A stretch of DNA of 64,000 nt from UBA6059 sp965227155 (GTDB lineage: Bacteria; Bacteroidota; Bacteroidia; Cytophagales; Cyclobacteriaceae), in assembly GCA_965227155.1 (NCBI GenBank), contig OZ245731.1, positions 930,001-994,000 of the forward strand, in the 5' to 3' direction. Positions 30,447 through 39,166 of this stretch are shown here, piece by piece. The position numbers and the translations under genes are program-made. The notes beneath the pieces were generated by a model that saw only the letters and a list, made by a program, of their open reading frames with translations, was not told the DNA's origin and ran no database searches. Numbering within the stretch: position 1 is the first letter of the stretch; each line of letters opens with the position of its first letter.

Positions 30447-31784
30447 GTGGACATCACACTTGATAAAACCTCCTCAACTGACGCTACCATTAAAATCAAA
30501 TTAGCGGAACCTGATTACCAATCCCAAGTCGATCAAAAAATCAAAGATTATGGCAAAAAAGCCAATCTGAAAGGCTTTAGACCAGGTAAGGTACCACCAG
30601 GCTTGATCAGAAAGATGTATGGCAAGTCCATATTGGTAGAGGAGATAAACTCTATTCTTTCTCAAAACCTGTCTGATTACATCAAAACCAATGAACTGCA
30701 GGTGCTGGGTGATCCTATGCCCAATTATGAGAAAGCCCAGACCATCGATTGGGACAATCAGTCGGAATTTGAATTTGAATATCGTGTTGGATTAGCCGAG
30801 GATTTTGAGCTGGCATTAGACAAGAATGTAAAGGTTGAAACCTACACGATCAAAGTGGATGATAAGGTGATTGACGAAACGATTGAAAACCTTCAACAAC
30901 AAATGGGAGAATCAACTAATCCTGAAGTGAGTGAGGAAGGTGATAACCTTTATGGGTCACTTAAAAACGAAGAGGCTGGGGTTGAAAAAGACGTCTTGAT
31001 CAACTATAAATTACTGACAAAGAAAGCAGCGAAGGATTTTGTGGGCAAAAAAGAAGGGGATGTTATCTCTTTTAACCCAACTAAAGCTTTTGACGAGCAA
31101 AATGATGCTGCCTCAATTACAGGTGTTGAACTGGCTGATCTTAAAAAGGTAAAAAGCGATTTTGAGTTTACGGTTAAGAATATTAATCGCATTACACCCG
31201 CCCAAGTGGATCAAGATCTTTTCGATAAGACTTTTGGTAAAGATGTTGTGAAAGATGAAAAGGAATTTCGTGAGCGAGTGAAAGAAGCAGTATCTAAAAA
31301 CTATAATCAGGAAGCCGAAATATACGAGAAAAAGGCTATTCAGGATAAGTTGATAGAGGCCGCCAACTTCAATTTACCCGATCAATTTCTAAAAGACTGG
31401 TTGCTTCAATCGAATGAAGGTAAAGTAACGCAGGAAGATATTGATAAGGAATACGATCAATATGCTAAAGAAATGCGTTGGTCCCTGATCAAAAATAAAA
31501 TCACTAAGGCAAACGACATTAAAGCAGAACATCAGGATGTGGTGGAAGAGGCCAAGAAACTGATAAGAAGTCAGCTTGCTGCCTCAGGCATGGCTGGAGA
31601 ACAGTTTGAGAGCAATATGGATGCCTTTGCTGATAATTACCTAAAAGGTGAAAATGGTGAAAACTACATGAAAGTTTATAATCAGGTACAGGAAAATAAA
31701 GTACTTGATCACATAAAAGAACAGATCACCATCAAGCAGAAGGAGATTACCGCAAAAGAATTCAGAAATCTTCCGCTGAACTAA
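30447..31784 (+). CDS. tig: Trigger factor chaperone
   Basis: A 445-residue trigger factor when read from GTG at 30447. The frame is open further upstream, but that part covers the tRNA-Leu trailer and terminator hairpin, and the conserved N-terminus of Bacteroidota trigger factors starts at this GTG (DITLDKTSSTDATIKI). The ribosome-binding signature GFRPGKVPPGLIRKMYG lies near residues 43-59. The middle region (about 150-250) corresponds to the PPIase-like domain but is divergent, as is usual in this phylum. It binds nascent chains at the ribosome exit. It lies upstream of clpP and clpX on the same strand, the order known in many bacteria. Confidence 0.92.
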   Translation: MDITLDKTSSTDATIKIKLAEPDYQSQVDQKIKDYGKKANLKGFRPGKVPPGLIRKMYGKSILVEEINSILSQNLSDYIKTNELQVLGDPMPNYEKAQTIDWDNQSEFEFEYRVGLAEDFELALDKNVKVETYTIKVDDKVIDETIENLQQQMGESTNPEVSEEGDNLYGSLKNEEAGVEKDVLINYKLLTKKAAKDFVGKKEGDVISFNPTKAFDEQNDAASITGVELADLKKVKSDFEFTVKNINRITPAQVDQDLFDKTFGKDVVKDEKEFRERVKEAVSKNYNQEAEIYEKKAIQDKLIEAANFNLPDQFLKDWLLQSNEGKVTQEDIDKEYDQYAKEMRWSLIKNKITKANDIKAEHQDVVEEAKKLIRSQLAASGMAGEQFESNMDAFADNYLKGENGENYMKVYNQVQENKVLDHIKEQITIKQKEITAKEFRNLPLN

Positions 31785-31865
31785 AAGCCTTTAAATAAGG
31801 TTAGCACAAAGGTTTTATTACATCACTGTTTGATTAATTTTAAGATATCTTCAAAAACGTAAAGA

Positions 31866-32534
31866 ATGATTAACAAAGAAGAGTTTCGAAAATTTGCTGT
31901 AAAAGGTCAGGGTATCAGTGGTAGTACCTTTGATGCATATGCCAATAGAGTTGAAAATATGACACGTGCCGTTATTGAAGAGCGGCCCACGAACTTTCGT
32001 GAAATAGATGTTTTCTCCAGGTTGATCATGGACAGGATTATTTTCCTTGGCATGCAGGTGGAAGAAAATATTGCCAATATCATTACTGCCCAACTACTTT
32101 TTCTTGAGTCTGTTGATTCCAAAAAAGACATTCTTTTATACATCAACAGCCCGGGAGGTTCTGTGTATGCAGGTCTTGGTATGTATGACACTATGCAGTA
32201 TGTAGGCCCTGATGTAGCCACTATTTGCACTGGAATGGCTGCCTCAATGGGTGCGGTACTTCTTGCCGGTGGCGCCCCAAAGAAAAGATCAGCACTACAA
32301 CATGCAAGGGTGATGATTCACCAACCAAGTGGTGGAATGCAAGGGCAAAGTAAGGATATGGAGATTACCCTGAGGCAAATGCAGGAGTTGAGAAAGGATT
32401 TATACAATATCCTGGCCAATCATACCGGCCAAACTTACGAACAAATAGAAAAAGATTCTGATAGAGATAATTGGATGCGTGCAGAAGAGGCTAAAAAATA
32501 TGGCCTAATTGATGAGGTGCTCATCAGAAAGTAA
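31866..32534 (+). CDS. clpP: ATP-dependent Clp protease proteolytic subunit
   Basis: A 222-residue serine protease of the ClpP family. The catalytic serine is S127 in GMAASMGAVLLAGG and the histidine is H152 in RVMIHQPSGG, with the aspartate expected about 50 residues later. The protein forms a double heptamer that degrades substrates unfolded by ClpX. The N-terminus is about 20 residues longer than in E. coli, as in other Bacteroidota. The start ATG at 31866 is supported by homology of the region from about residue 30. It is 11 bases ahead of clpX. Confidence 0.96.
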   Translation: MINKEEFRKFAVKGQGISGSTFDAYANRVENMTRAVIEERPTNFREIDVFSRLIMDRIIFLGMQVEENIANIITAQLLFLESVDSKKDILLYINSPGGSVYAGLGMYDTMQYVGPDVATICTGMAASMGAVLLAGGAPKKRSALQHARVMIHQPSGGMQGQSKDMEITLRQMQELRKDLYNILANHTGQTYEQIEKDSDRDNWMRAEEAKKYGLIDEVLIRK

Positions 32535-32545
32535 AAAATAGTATT

Positions 32546-33772
32546 ATGGCACAGGTTACCTGCTCCTTTTGTGGGAGAAATAAAAAAGATGTGGATCTCA
32601 TGATTTCGGGGATCCACGCTCATATATGCGATAAGTGTATCGCACAGGCCAATCAAATCCTCAATGAGGAGCAAAAAACAAAAAATGAGAGCCAGACACC
32701 AAAATTTAATCTGGTGAAGCCTCTGGAAATGAAAGCTCATTTGGATCAGTTTGTGATTGGACAGGATGAGGCCAAAAAGGTAATCTCCGTGGCTGTATAC
32801 AATCATTACAAAAGATTGATGCAGGAAAAGGAATCGGATGATGTAACAATTGAAAAATCGAATATAATAATGGTGGGCGAGACCGGAACAGGTAAAACCT
32901 ACCTGGCAAGGTCACTGGCCAAGATTTTACAGGTTCCCTTTTGTATTGCTGATGCTACTGTATTGACTGAAGCAGGCTATGTAGGTGAGGATGTAGAAAG
33001 TATTTTAACTCGCCTGCTTCAGGCAGCCAACTATGAAACTGAATCAGCAGAGCGTGGTATAGTTTATATCGATGAGTTGGATAAGATAGCCCGAAAGAGT
33101 GATAATCCATCGATAACCCGTGATGTGTCTGGTGAAGGTGTACAGCAGGCATTGCTAAAACTGCTGGAAGGTACTACAGTAAATGTACCCCCTCAGGGTG
33201 GCAGAAAACACCCGGATCAAAAAATGATCTCCGTAAATACGGAAAATATTCTATTCATCTGTGGTGGTGCTTTTGATGGTATTCAGAAACACATCGGGAG
33301 CCGACTCAATACCAAACCACTTGGCTTCTCTACAGATGATTCTTTCCGTACTGATATTGATAAGGACAACCTTTTGCAATACATCACTGCGCAGGACCTT
33401 AAGACATTCGGGCTTATTCCTGAGCTTATAGGTAGGTTACCCGTATTGACACACCTGGATCCTTTGGATGCAGATGCCTTGAAGCAAATTCTCACAGAAC
33501 CAAAAAATGCGCTTGTAAAGCAGTATCAAAAGCTTTTCAAGATGGAGAATGTAAGTCTAAAATTTGAGGAGTCAGCACTTGAGTATATCGTGGAAAAAGC
33601 CATTCAGTTTAAGCTCGGAGCAAGAGGTCTGCGATCCATCTGTGAGGCCATCATTAATGACGCAATGTTTGAATTGCCTAGCAAAAGTGACGTGAAGGAG
33701 CTTACGATTACAAAAGATTATGCTGAAGAAAAATTTGAGAAGTCTAAGTTTAACAAACTAAGAGCCGCTTAA
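32546..33772 (+). CDS. clpX: ATP-dependent Clp protease ATP-binding subunit ClpX
   Basis: A 408-residue AAA+ unfoldase. The N-terminal zinc domain has C6, C9, C28 and C31. The Walker A loop is GETGTGKT at 111-118, and IDELDKIARKS is the Walker B region. RDVSGEGVQQALLKLLEGT and the ClpP-contact loop region (IGF-like) follow. It selects and unfolds proteins for ClpP. It follows clpP by 11 bases and its last 15 bases overlap the 3' end of the convergent lpxB gene. Confidence 0.97.
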   Translation: MAQVTCSFCGRNKKDVDLMISGIHAHICDKCIAQANQILNEEQKTKNESQTPKFNLVKPLEMKAHLDQFVIGQDEAKKVISVAVYNHYKRLMQEKESDDVTIEKSNIIMVGETGTGKTYLARSLAKILQVPFCIADATVLTEAGYVGEDVESILTRLLQAANYETESAERGIVYIDELDKIARKSDNPSITRDVSGEGVQQALLKLLEGTTVNVPPQGGRKHPDQKMISVNTENILFICGGAFDGIQKHIGSRLNTKPLGFSTDDSFRTDIDKDNLLQYITAQDLKTFGLIPELIGRLPVLTHLDPLDADALKQILTEPKNALVKQYQKLFKMENVSLKFEESALEYIVEKAIQFKLGARGLRSICEAIINDAMFELPSKSDVKELTITKDYAEEKFEKSKFNKLRAA

Positions 33773-34888
33773 ATCCAGACGTTTCAGCAATAATTCAGCA
33801 GTAGTTTCTGAAGCACTCATTTCCGTGATTTCATCTTTTATTTCCACATAATCTGTTTGAACTCTTTCCCTTTCTGCTTTATTGGTGAGTAAGCCATCTA
33901 ATGCTGCCTGTACTTTTTCAGGAGAAAAATCATGCTGGATTAATTCCTTGACCACTTCTTTGCCTGCAATTAGATTAACCAGGGAAATGAATTCAATCTT
34001 CAACAGCATACGGGCAATCCAATAGGTAAGAGCGCTGGTTTTGTAACAAACGACCTGCGGCACATTGAATAAGGCAACTTCCAGTGTTGCGGTACCGGAT
34101 GTGACTATTGCTGCTTTTGCCAACTTGATGATTTCGTAGGTCTTATCAAAGGCTATGGTAACATTAGTAAGCTTTGTTAGGCTACCGTACAGTTGGCTAT
34201 CAACATTATCAACGCCGGCCACTAAAAAATGATAATCAGGATAATCACTATGAATGGTGCGCAGCATATCGACCATATGGCTGATTTCCTGAGTCCGGCT
34301 ACCCGGTAGCACGGCTATTACCTCTTGATTTTTGAATTGATCCAGAAATACTTCATCAAACTGGTAGCTTTTCATCTCATCCAATAGTGGGTTACCCACA
34401 TAAGAGATGTTTACCTTATGCTTTCGAAAAAAACTGATCTCAAAGGGAAGAATAGAAAATACCTCCGAAACGTATTTTCTGAGACCTATTGCCCTTTTTT
34501 CATTCCAGGCCCATGCTTTCGGAGCGATATAATAATAAATAGGGATATGCTTGTAGAGCTTCTTTGCCAGCCTCATATTAAAACCAGGGTAATCCACCAA
34601 AACCAACGCATCAGGTTGAAAAGCCTCAATTTCTTGCACACAGCGATCAAATAATTTGCGGATGGTGCTGAGGTTTTTCAACACCTCCCATATGCCCATA
34701 AATGCCAAATCCCGATAATGTACACTGATGGAAGCGCCTGATTTTTGCATTCTATCCCCACCCCAGCCTCGTATTTCAAGGGAAGAATTTTTGTTCAACA
34801 AGGATTTAATAAGGTTTCCTGCATGAAGGTCTCCTGAGCGCTCTCCCGCGACCATGAAAATTTTTGAAGGTTTATTGCTACTCCCCAA
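33758..34888 (-). CDS. lpxB: Lipid-A-disaccharide synthase
   Basis: A 376-residue GT19 glycosyltransferase. The N-terminal AGERSGDLHAGNLI, the central IYYYIAPKAWAWNEKR and the C-terminal TSGTATLEVALFNVPQVVCYK are the LpxB signatures. It joins UDP-2,3-diacylglucosamine and lipid X to form the lipid A disaccharide at the inner membrane. It shares 11 bases with the end of the upstream queD gene and 15 bases with the convergent clpX. Length matches the family. Confidence 0.96.
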   Translation of the reverse strand: MGSSNKPSKIFMVAGERSGDLHAGNLIKSLLNKNSSLEIRGWGGDRMQKSGASISVHYRDLAFMGIWEVLKNLSTIRKLFDRCVQEIEAFQPDALVLVDYPGFNMRLAKKLYKHIPIYYYIAPKAWAWNEKRAIGLRKYVSEVFSILPFEISFFRKHKVNISYVGNPLLDEMKSYQFDEVFLDQFKNQEVIAVLPGSRTQEISHMVDMLRTIHSDYPDYHFLVAGVDNVDSQLYGSLTKLTNVTIAFDKTYEIIKLAKAAIVTSGTATLEVALFNVPQVVCYKTSALTYWIARMLLKIEFISLVNLIAGKEVVKELIQHDFSPEKVQAALDGLLTNKAERERVQTDYVEIKDEITEMSASETTAELLLKRLDLSGS

Positions 34889-35297
34889 AATACTCTACAA
34901 AATTTCGAGGTGTCTCATACAGTTTGAGTGAATGAAGCAAAGCCTCAGGATTCAATTCTTGTATTTTAGGTGCAAGTATCTGCCACATTTCATAAACGAG
35001 GTTCTCGCAAGAGGCCATTTTACCAAGCATGAATGGTACATCCAGATTGAGATTTTTATGATCTACTTTTTCGATAATTTCTGATTTGATGAGCTGACTC
35101 AACTGCTTTAGATCAACGACAAAACCAGTCTCAGGATGAGGCTTCCCTTTTACCGTCACTATCAATTCAAAATTATGCCCATGCCAATTTTCATTAGCAC
35201 AAGGACCGAAAACCGCTTCATTTTTTTCCTTTGTCCATGAAGGATTAAAAAGTTTATGGGCGGCATTAAAATGTTCTTTTCTACTTACGTAGATCAT
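34878..35297 (-). CDS. queD: 6-carboxytetrahydropterin synthase / PTPS family
   Basis: A 139-residue protein of the 6-pyruvoyl-tetrahydropterin synthase family. Zinc ligands are H14 (NAAHKL) and H39, H41 (NWHGHNF), and the catalytic cysteine is C33 in GPCANENWHGH. QueD makes 6-carboxytetrahydropterin from dihydroneopterin triphosphate for queuosine synthesis, while other members act in pterin metabolism. No other queuosine gene is in the window, so the pathway is inferred from the family. It is first in a two-gene unit with lpxB and has a -7-like element at 35314-35321. Confidence 0.9.
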   Translation of the reverse strand: MIYVSRKEHFNAAHKLFNPSWTKEKNEAVFGPCANENWHGHNFELIVTVKGKPHPETGFVVDLKQLSQLIKSEIIEKVDHKNLNLDVPFMLGKMASCENLVYEMWQILAPKIQELNPEALLHSLKLYETPRNFVEYFGE

Positions 35298-35313
35298 AAA
35301 CTCGATTTTTTTA

Positions 35314-35321
35314 CAAATATA
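35314..35321 (-). promoter_or_regulatory. Candidate -7 element upstream of queD
   Basis: The minus strand reads TATATTTG, matching TAnnTTTG, 16 bases before the start codon. A -33 TTG is not evident. Confidence 0.4.
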
Positions 35322-35403
35322 GCTATTCGGTAAGCGTAATAAATAATTGTCTGATCTTCAAAACACTTCAAAAGGTTCTAAATTTGATATCAAACACTAT
35401 TCT

Positions 35404-36369
35404 ATGATTGTAGTAACAGGAGCCGCAGGTTTTATAGGAAGCTGCCTGATTCAAAAGCTTAACAGTCACAATTTCAATGACATTATTGCTGTTGATGACT
35501 TTTCACATACAGAAAAGAATAAAAATCTTGAAGGAAAAAGGATTTCTCAGCAAGTGGATCGAGGTGAATTTATAGATTGGATCGATGGGCATCAGGAGAC
35601 TTTGGAATTCATTTTTCATATTGGCGCGCGCACCGATACAGCGGAATTTGACCATCAATTACTGGAAAAACTTAATACAAATTACACCAAAGCCATCTGG
35701 AAAAAATGCATTCAATACCAAGTGCCATTGGTTTATGCAAGTTCGGCTGCTACTTATGGTCTTGGTGAATTGGGATATAAGGACGATGAGTCGATTATTC
35801 CCAGGCTTAAGCCCTTGAATCCTTATGGGGAATCCAAAAATGAATTTGATAAATGGGCACTGAATCAATCTGAAAAGCCATTTTTTTGGGCTGGGCTAAA
35901 GTTTTTTAATGTATATGGCCCTAATGAATATCACAAGGGTAGAATGGCTTCCGTTATTTTTCATGCCTACAATCAAATCACTAAAACTGATGGAATGAAG
36001 CTTTTTAGGTCTCATAATCCTGACTATAAGGATGGAGAACAGCAGCGTGATTTTGTTTACGTAAAGGACGTGTGTGATGTCTGCTATTGGCTGATGCACC
36101 ACAGGCAGCATTCCGGTATTTACAATTTAGGATCAGGTAAAGCCCGCACTTTTCTGGATCTTGTTAAAGGAGTATTCAAGGCGCTAAACAAACCAGAACA
36201 AATCGGCTTTATCGATACTCCTATTGATATCCGGGATAAGTATCAATACTTTACTGAAGCTAACATGAGCAAGTTAAGAGGCATAGGTTACGATACACCG
36301 TTTACCAGCTTAGAAGATGGTATTGATGACTATGTGAAAAACTACTTAAGCCCGCATCAATATCTGTAG
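35404..36369 (+). CDS. hldD: ADP-L-glycero-D-manno-heptose-6-epimerase
   Basis: An extended SDR enzyme, 321 residues from ATG at 35404. A TTG at 35347 would add 19 residues, but the Rossmann fold begins right at the ATG (MIVVTGAAGFIGSCLI), so the later start is preferred. The catalytic YxxxK is YGESK, and KFFNVYGPNEYHKGRMASV is the HldD signature. It epimerises ADP-D-glycero-D-manno-heptose for the lipopolysaccharide inner core. It ends just before a strong bidirectional terminator. It diverges from the queD-lpxB unit, another lipopolysaccharide step. Confidence 0.93.
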   Translation: MIVVTGAAGFIGSCLIQKLNSHNFNDIIAVDDFSHTEKNKNLEGKRISQQVDRGEFIDWIDGHQETLEFIFHIGARTDTAEFDHQLLEKLNTNYTKAIWKKCIQYQVPLVYASSAATYGLGELGYKDDESIIPRLKPLNPYGESKNEFDKWALNQSEKPFFWAGLKFFNVYGPNEYHKGRMASVIFHAYNQITKTDGMKLFRSHNPDYKDGEQQRDFVYVKDVCDVCYWLMHHRQHSGIYNLGSGKARTFLDLVKGVFKALNKPEQIGFIDTPIDIRDKYQYFTEANMSKLRGIGYDTPFTSLEDGIDDYVKNYLSPHQYL

Positions 36370-36373
36370 CAAT

Positions 36374-36412
36374 AAAAAAAGTCAGGACTATTTTTAGCCC
36401 TGACTTTTTTTT
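36374..36412. terminator. Bidirectional terminator between hldD and the SusC/D unit
   Basis: A 13-base stem, AAAAAAAGTCAGG pairing with CCTGACTTTTTTT, encloses a 12-base loop. The A run and T run serve both strands, ending hldD on the plus strand and the SusCD unit on the minus strand. Confidence 0.9.
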
Positions 36413-36437
36413 GTCCTTATTGAAACTTACTAACTCC

Positions 36438-37313
36438 TTATAAGCATACACTTAATGTGATGGTACCCACGGCTGGCGTAGGACCTGCAGAGGCCATTTC
36501 ATTACCTGCAGGGTCGATTATCTGGTATGTGATTTCACTATCCCAATCGCCCGAAGTGAAGGCAAACTCAAGAGTTGATGTACCATCAGGCACATTGACA
36601 ATTGCATTGCCACCAGAACCAGCTTCAAGGGTATAAGCAGTAGTCACACCATCGATAGTTGCTTCGATAGTAGCACCATTCCAGCCATCACCATAGGAAT
36701 CCTGAAATTCCAGCACATAATCACCAGGAAATGGATTCTGAACAACATCTGCTAATGAGCAAACAATAGAAATGGTAAATGTGCACCACTCTCCTTCGTT
36801 GGTGAAACCTCCACAATAGTCATTACCAGGTGTACCCAGTTTGTAAACAGTACCTGAGTTATCAGCATCTATATTGTACTCATAGGTAATAGCAATTACA
36901 TCACCCGGTGCCAGATCATCTACACCAATACCAAATGTATTGGCCACATCAGAAGCACTGATACTGACTTGGGCAGGTAGTTCACTGGCCTGAAAAGTAG
37001 CAACTGGCTGTGCTGAACCGCCATTTAAGGCAGCGAGCAGTGTAACATCGATAAGGGTAGACGTAGTACCGCTTCTGCCAACAAAAAACTTGTGGCCATC
37101 TGCTGCTCCGTCAAAATTTTCCTCGTCTAGCGTGAAAGTAAAGGCAGCATCCGGCAATTCGCTGGTTTCCCAGACATTGTTGGTCACATTGGTCGCCAAT
37201 AGCACCACCGGTGTATAAAAATCCGGTGCTCGCAGGACATCTTCATCTTCACATGCAGTGAAGAGTACAGAGGCCGATAGAAATAAGATTAATAATCTTG
37301 ATATATTTTTCAT
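36438..37313 (-). CDS. Lipoprotein of a SusC/D unit, function unknown
   Basis: A 291-residue lipoprotein (lipobox FTAC, C21) encoded 21 bases after susD. The N-terminal 160 residues look like strands of an immunoglobulin-like fold. The C-terminal part has DSYGDGWNGATIEATIDG, a short motif seen in many secreted Bacteroidota proteins, and a run of beta strands to the end. By position it corresponds to the SusE/SusF-type third surface lipoprotein that often accompanies SusC/SusD and may help bind the ligand. The sequence is not close to SusE as I know it, so this is inference from place and lipobox. Confidence 0.75.
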   Translation of the reverse strand: MKNISRLLILFLSASVLFTACEDEDVLRAPDFYTPVVLLATNVTNNVWETSELPDAAFTFTLDEENFDGAADGHKFFVGRSGTTSTLIDVTLLAALNGGSAQPVATFQASELPAQVSISASDVANTFGIGVDDLAPGDVIAITYEYNIDADNSGTVYKLGTPGNDYCGGFTNEGEWCTFTISIVCSLADVVQNPFPGDYVLEFQDSYGDGWNGATIEATIDGVTTAYTLEAGSGGNAIVNVPDGTSTLEFAFTSGDWDSEITYQIIDPAGNEMASAGPTPAVGTITLSVCL

Positions 37314-37334
37314 GATAATTTCAGCTTTGCGTTA

Positions 37335-39053
37335 TTAAAATCTGGCCGGATAGCTTGAGTTATCCCAGAAAACAGGTGTTTGAAACCATACAATTTCATT
37401 GGGATCCGGTGCATTAGGATTAGTCGCTAACTCACTAGGAGGAAACGGCCATCTTCTTGGATAAGGGTTATTTGGAATAATGGACATGCGCTGAGGCTGC
37501 CCTCCATCGTCAGTAGACCTGCGTACTTCAGGAAGTTTGGTTCTTCTGAAACTCGTCCACGATTCGGTATTGTTTCCAAAGTTTGCAATAAACCATTGAT
37601 CCATCACCACATCAAGCTGAGAACCGATAGAGCCTACGTTATTGTTGGTTGAGGCTGCATCATACTTCGCCAGTACCGCATCCACATAAGCATCGATATC
37701 AGCGTCAGTTGGTGCCAGGCTAGCGTCAAAATTGGAAGCCTGAGAGCCAAATGCCATCACATCAGTGATTGATGCGCGTACTCCATCTTCTAATAAAGCC
37801 CTGGCATCTCCTGCTACACCCAATCTAAGCACGGCTTCTGCCTGCATGAATTTGGCCATTGCGTTGGTGAAGATAGGATAGATCCCACCTGTACTGATAT
37901 CAGACTGTTGTACCGTTTGGGCAGAACCATCGTCAAACAATCCTCCTATCGGATAAATGCCAAAAGTAGCTCTTGAAGCCCCATCGTTGGGAATACCTGT
38001 TCCATCGCCATGGTCTCTACCGGTGTAGCCATCTCCAATGTAGCCATAAGCACATCTGCTCAACCAAGTGGTTTCATCGTTAGGTCTTGCACCATATCCG
38101 AAACATGGAAAATCATCAGGCACTACTGCTCCACTTGCCAGTGCATCACTGAATTCCGGAATCTGACGGTAGAAATAATACCGCATTCTTGGATCTGGCA
38201 CATCAGCCTCACCTTCGGTACCATAACCTTTATACATTTTAAACATTAGAGTATTGCTCATGTAAAAGGTCTTTACACCACCTGTGTAGTGTAATTGATG
38301 CATTCTATGTCTGTTTTCTGGCGCCAAACCGGTTCCAAACTGGAAATCAGCATCGTCAGCATTGCTATCAATAACACCTGCTGCAATGGCAGCAGAAGCT
38401 AATGAAGCATTGTTGGTATTGAGTGCCATCTTAAGCTTCAGTGTATTGGCAAACTTGATCCATTGAGCTGCACTACCACCATAAATCACATCGTTTTGAG
38501 GAGCAGTACCCCCTGCCTGTAAGTCAACTATAGCTTCGTCTACCAGGGCAATTATTTTAGGATATACCTGAGCACCATCTTCCCATAAAGGAGCATCAGG
38601 ACCTTCGGCACCTAAAAGTGCCTCATCGAAAGGAGCTGCACCCCAGATATCAATGATCAAATGGTACATGTATGCTTTCAAAGCTTTGGCAATACCCCTG
38701 TGCGTAGTAAGTGGAGGATCGCTAAGCTCGGCATCTTTGATAATTCGCTCGGCATTGACTAGAGCATCCACATACATTTCCTCAAAACCCAGAGGAACAC
38801 CACCTTCACTACCTAGGCCATACTGTGATATGGTAGATTCAATATTCTGACCTATTACCCCAATGCCGTCAAATCGGTCTGTGAGCACCTGCCCCATAGC
38901 AATTTGCACAGAAGGAATGAGTAGCTCTAAATCCGGCTCTGTGGGTGAGTTGGGATTATCATTGACATCCAGCCAATCACCGCTACACGACGAAACAAAA
39001 CCAATGATGGTCAGCGCCGCTATATATTTAGAAATCTTATTAAATATTTTCAT
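37335..39053 (-). CDS. SusD/RagB-like nutrient-binding outer-membrane lipoprotein
   Basis: A 572-residue lipoprotein (lipobox VSSC, C23) with the SusD-like start SGDWLDVNDNPNSPTEPDLELL. The tetratricopeptide-like helices in the middle and the C-terminal RRWPFPPSELATNPNAP motif are typical of the SusD-like group 2 proteins. It binds the substrate on the cell surface and acts as the lid of the SusC transporter. It follows susC after a 113-base gap that holds a hairpin at 39095-39128. Substrate is unknown, since no glycoside hydrolase or peptidase is in this unit. Confidence 0.92.
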   Translation of the reverse strand: MKIFNKISKYIAALTIIGFVSSCSGDWLDVNDNPNSPTEPDLELLIPSVQIAMGQVLTDRFDGIGVIGQNIESTISQYGLGSEGGVPLGFEEMYVDALVNAERIIKDAELSDPPLTTHRGIAKALKAYMYHLIIDIWGAAPFDEALLGAEGPDAPLWEDGAQVYPKIIALVDEAIVDLQAGGTAPQNDVIYGGSAAQWIKFANTLKLKMALNTNNASLASAAIAAGVIDSNADDADFQFGTGLAPENRHRMHQLHYTGGVKTFYMSNTLMFKMYKGYGTEGEADVPDPRMRYYFYRQIPEFSDALASGAVVPDDFPCFGYGARPNDETTWLSRCAYGYIGDGYTGRDHGDGTGIPNDGASRATFGIYPIGGLFDDGSAQTVQQSDISTGGIYPIFTNAMAKFMQAEAVLRLGVAGDARALLEDGVRASITDVMAFGSQASNFDASLAPTDADIDAYVDAVLAKYDAASTNNNVGSIGSQLDVVMDQWFIANFGNNTESWTSFRRTKLPEVRRSTDDGGQPQRMSIIPNNPYPRRWPFPPSELATNPNAPDPNEIVWFQTPVFWDNSSYPARF

Positions 39054-39094
39054 GTGTACATCTATTTGTTTGAATCACATGGACAACCCTTGTG

Positions 39095-39128
39095 GAATGA
39101 TACCTGCCTTAGTGGGCAGATATCATTC
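39095..39128 (-). promoter_or_regulatory. Hairpin in the susC-susD gap
   Basis: GAATGATA (39095-39102) pairs with TATCATTC (39121-39128), and CTGCC inside pairs with GGCAG after one mismatch. No T run follows on the minus strand, so it is more likely an mRNA-stabilising or attenuating structure than a terminator. Confidence 0.5.
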
Positions 39129-39166
39129 GAAAAGGCTCATCTCACATTAATGCAATTTTCAATTGA

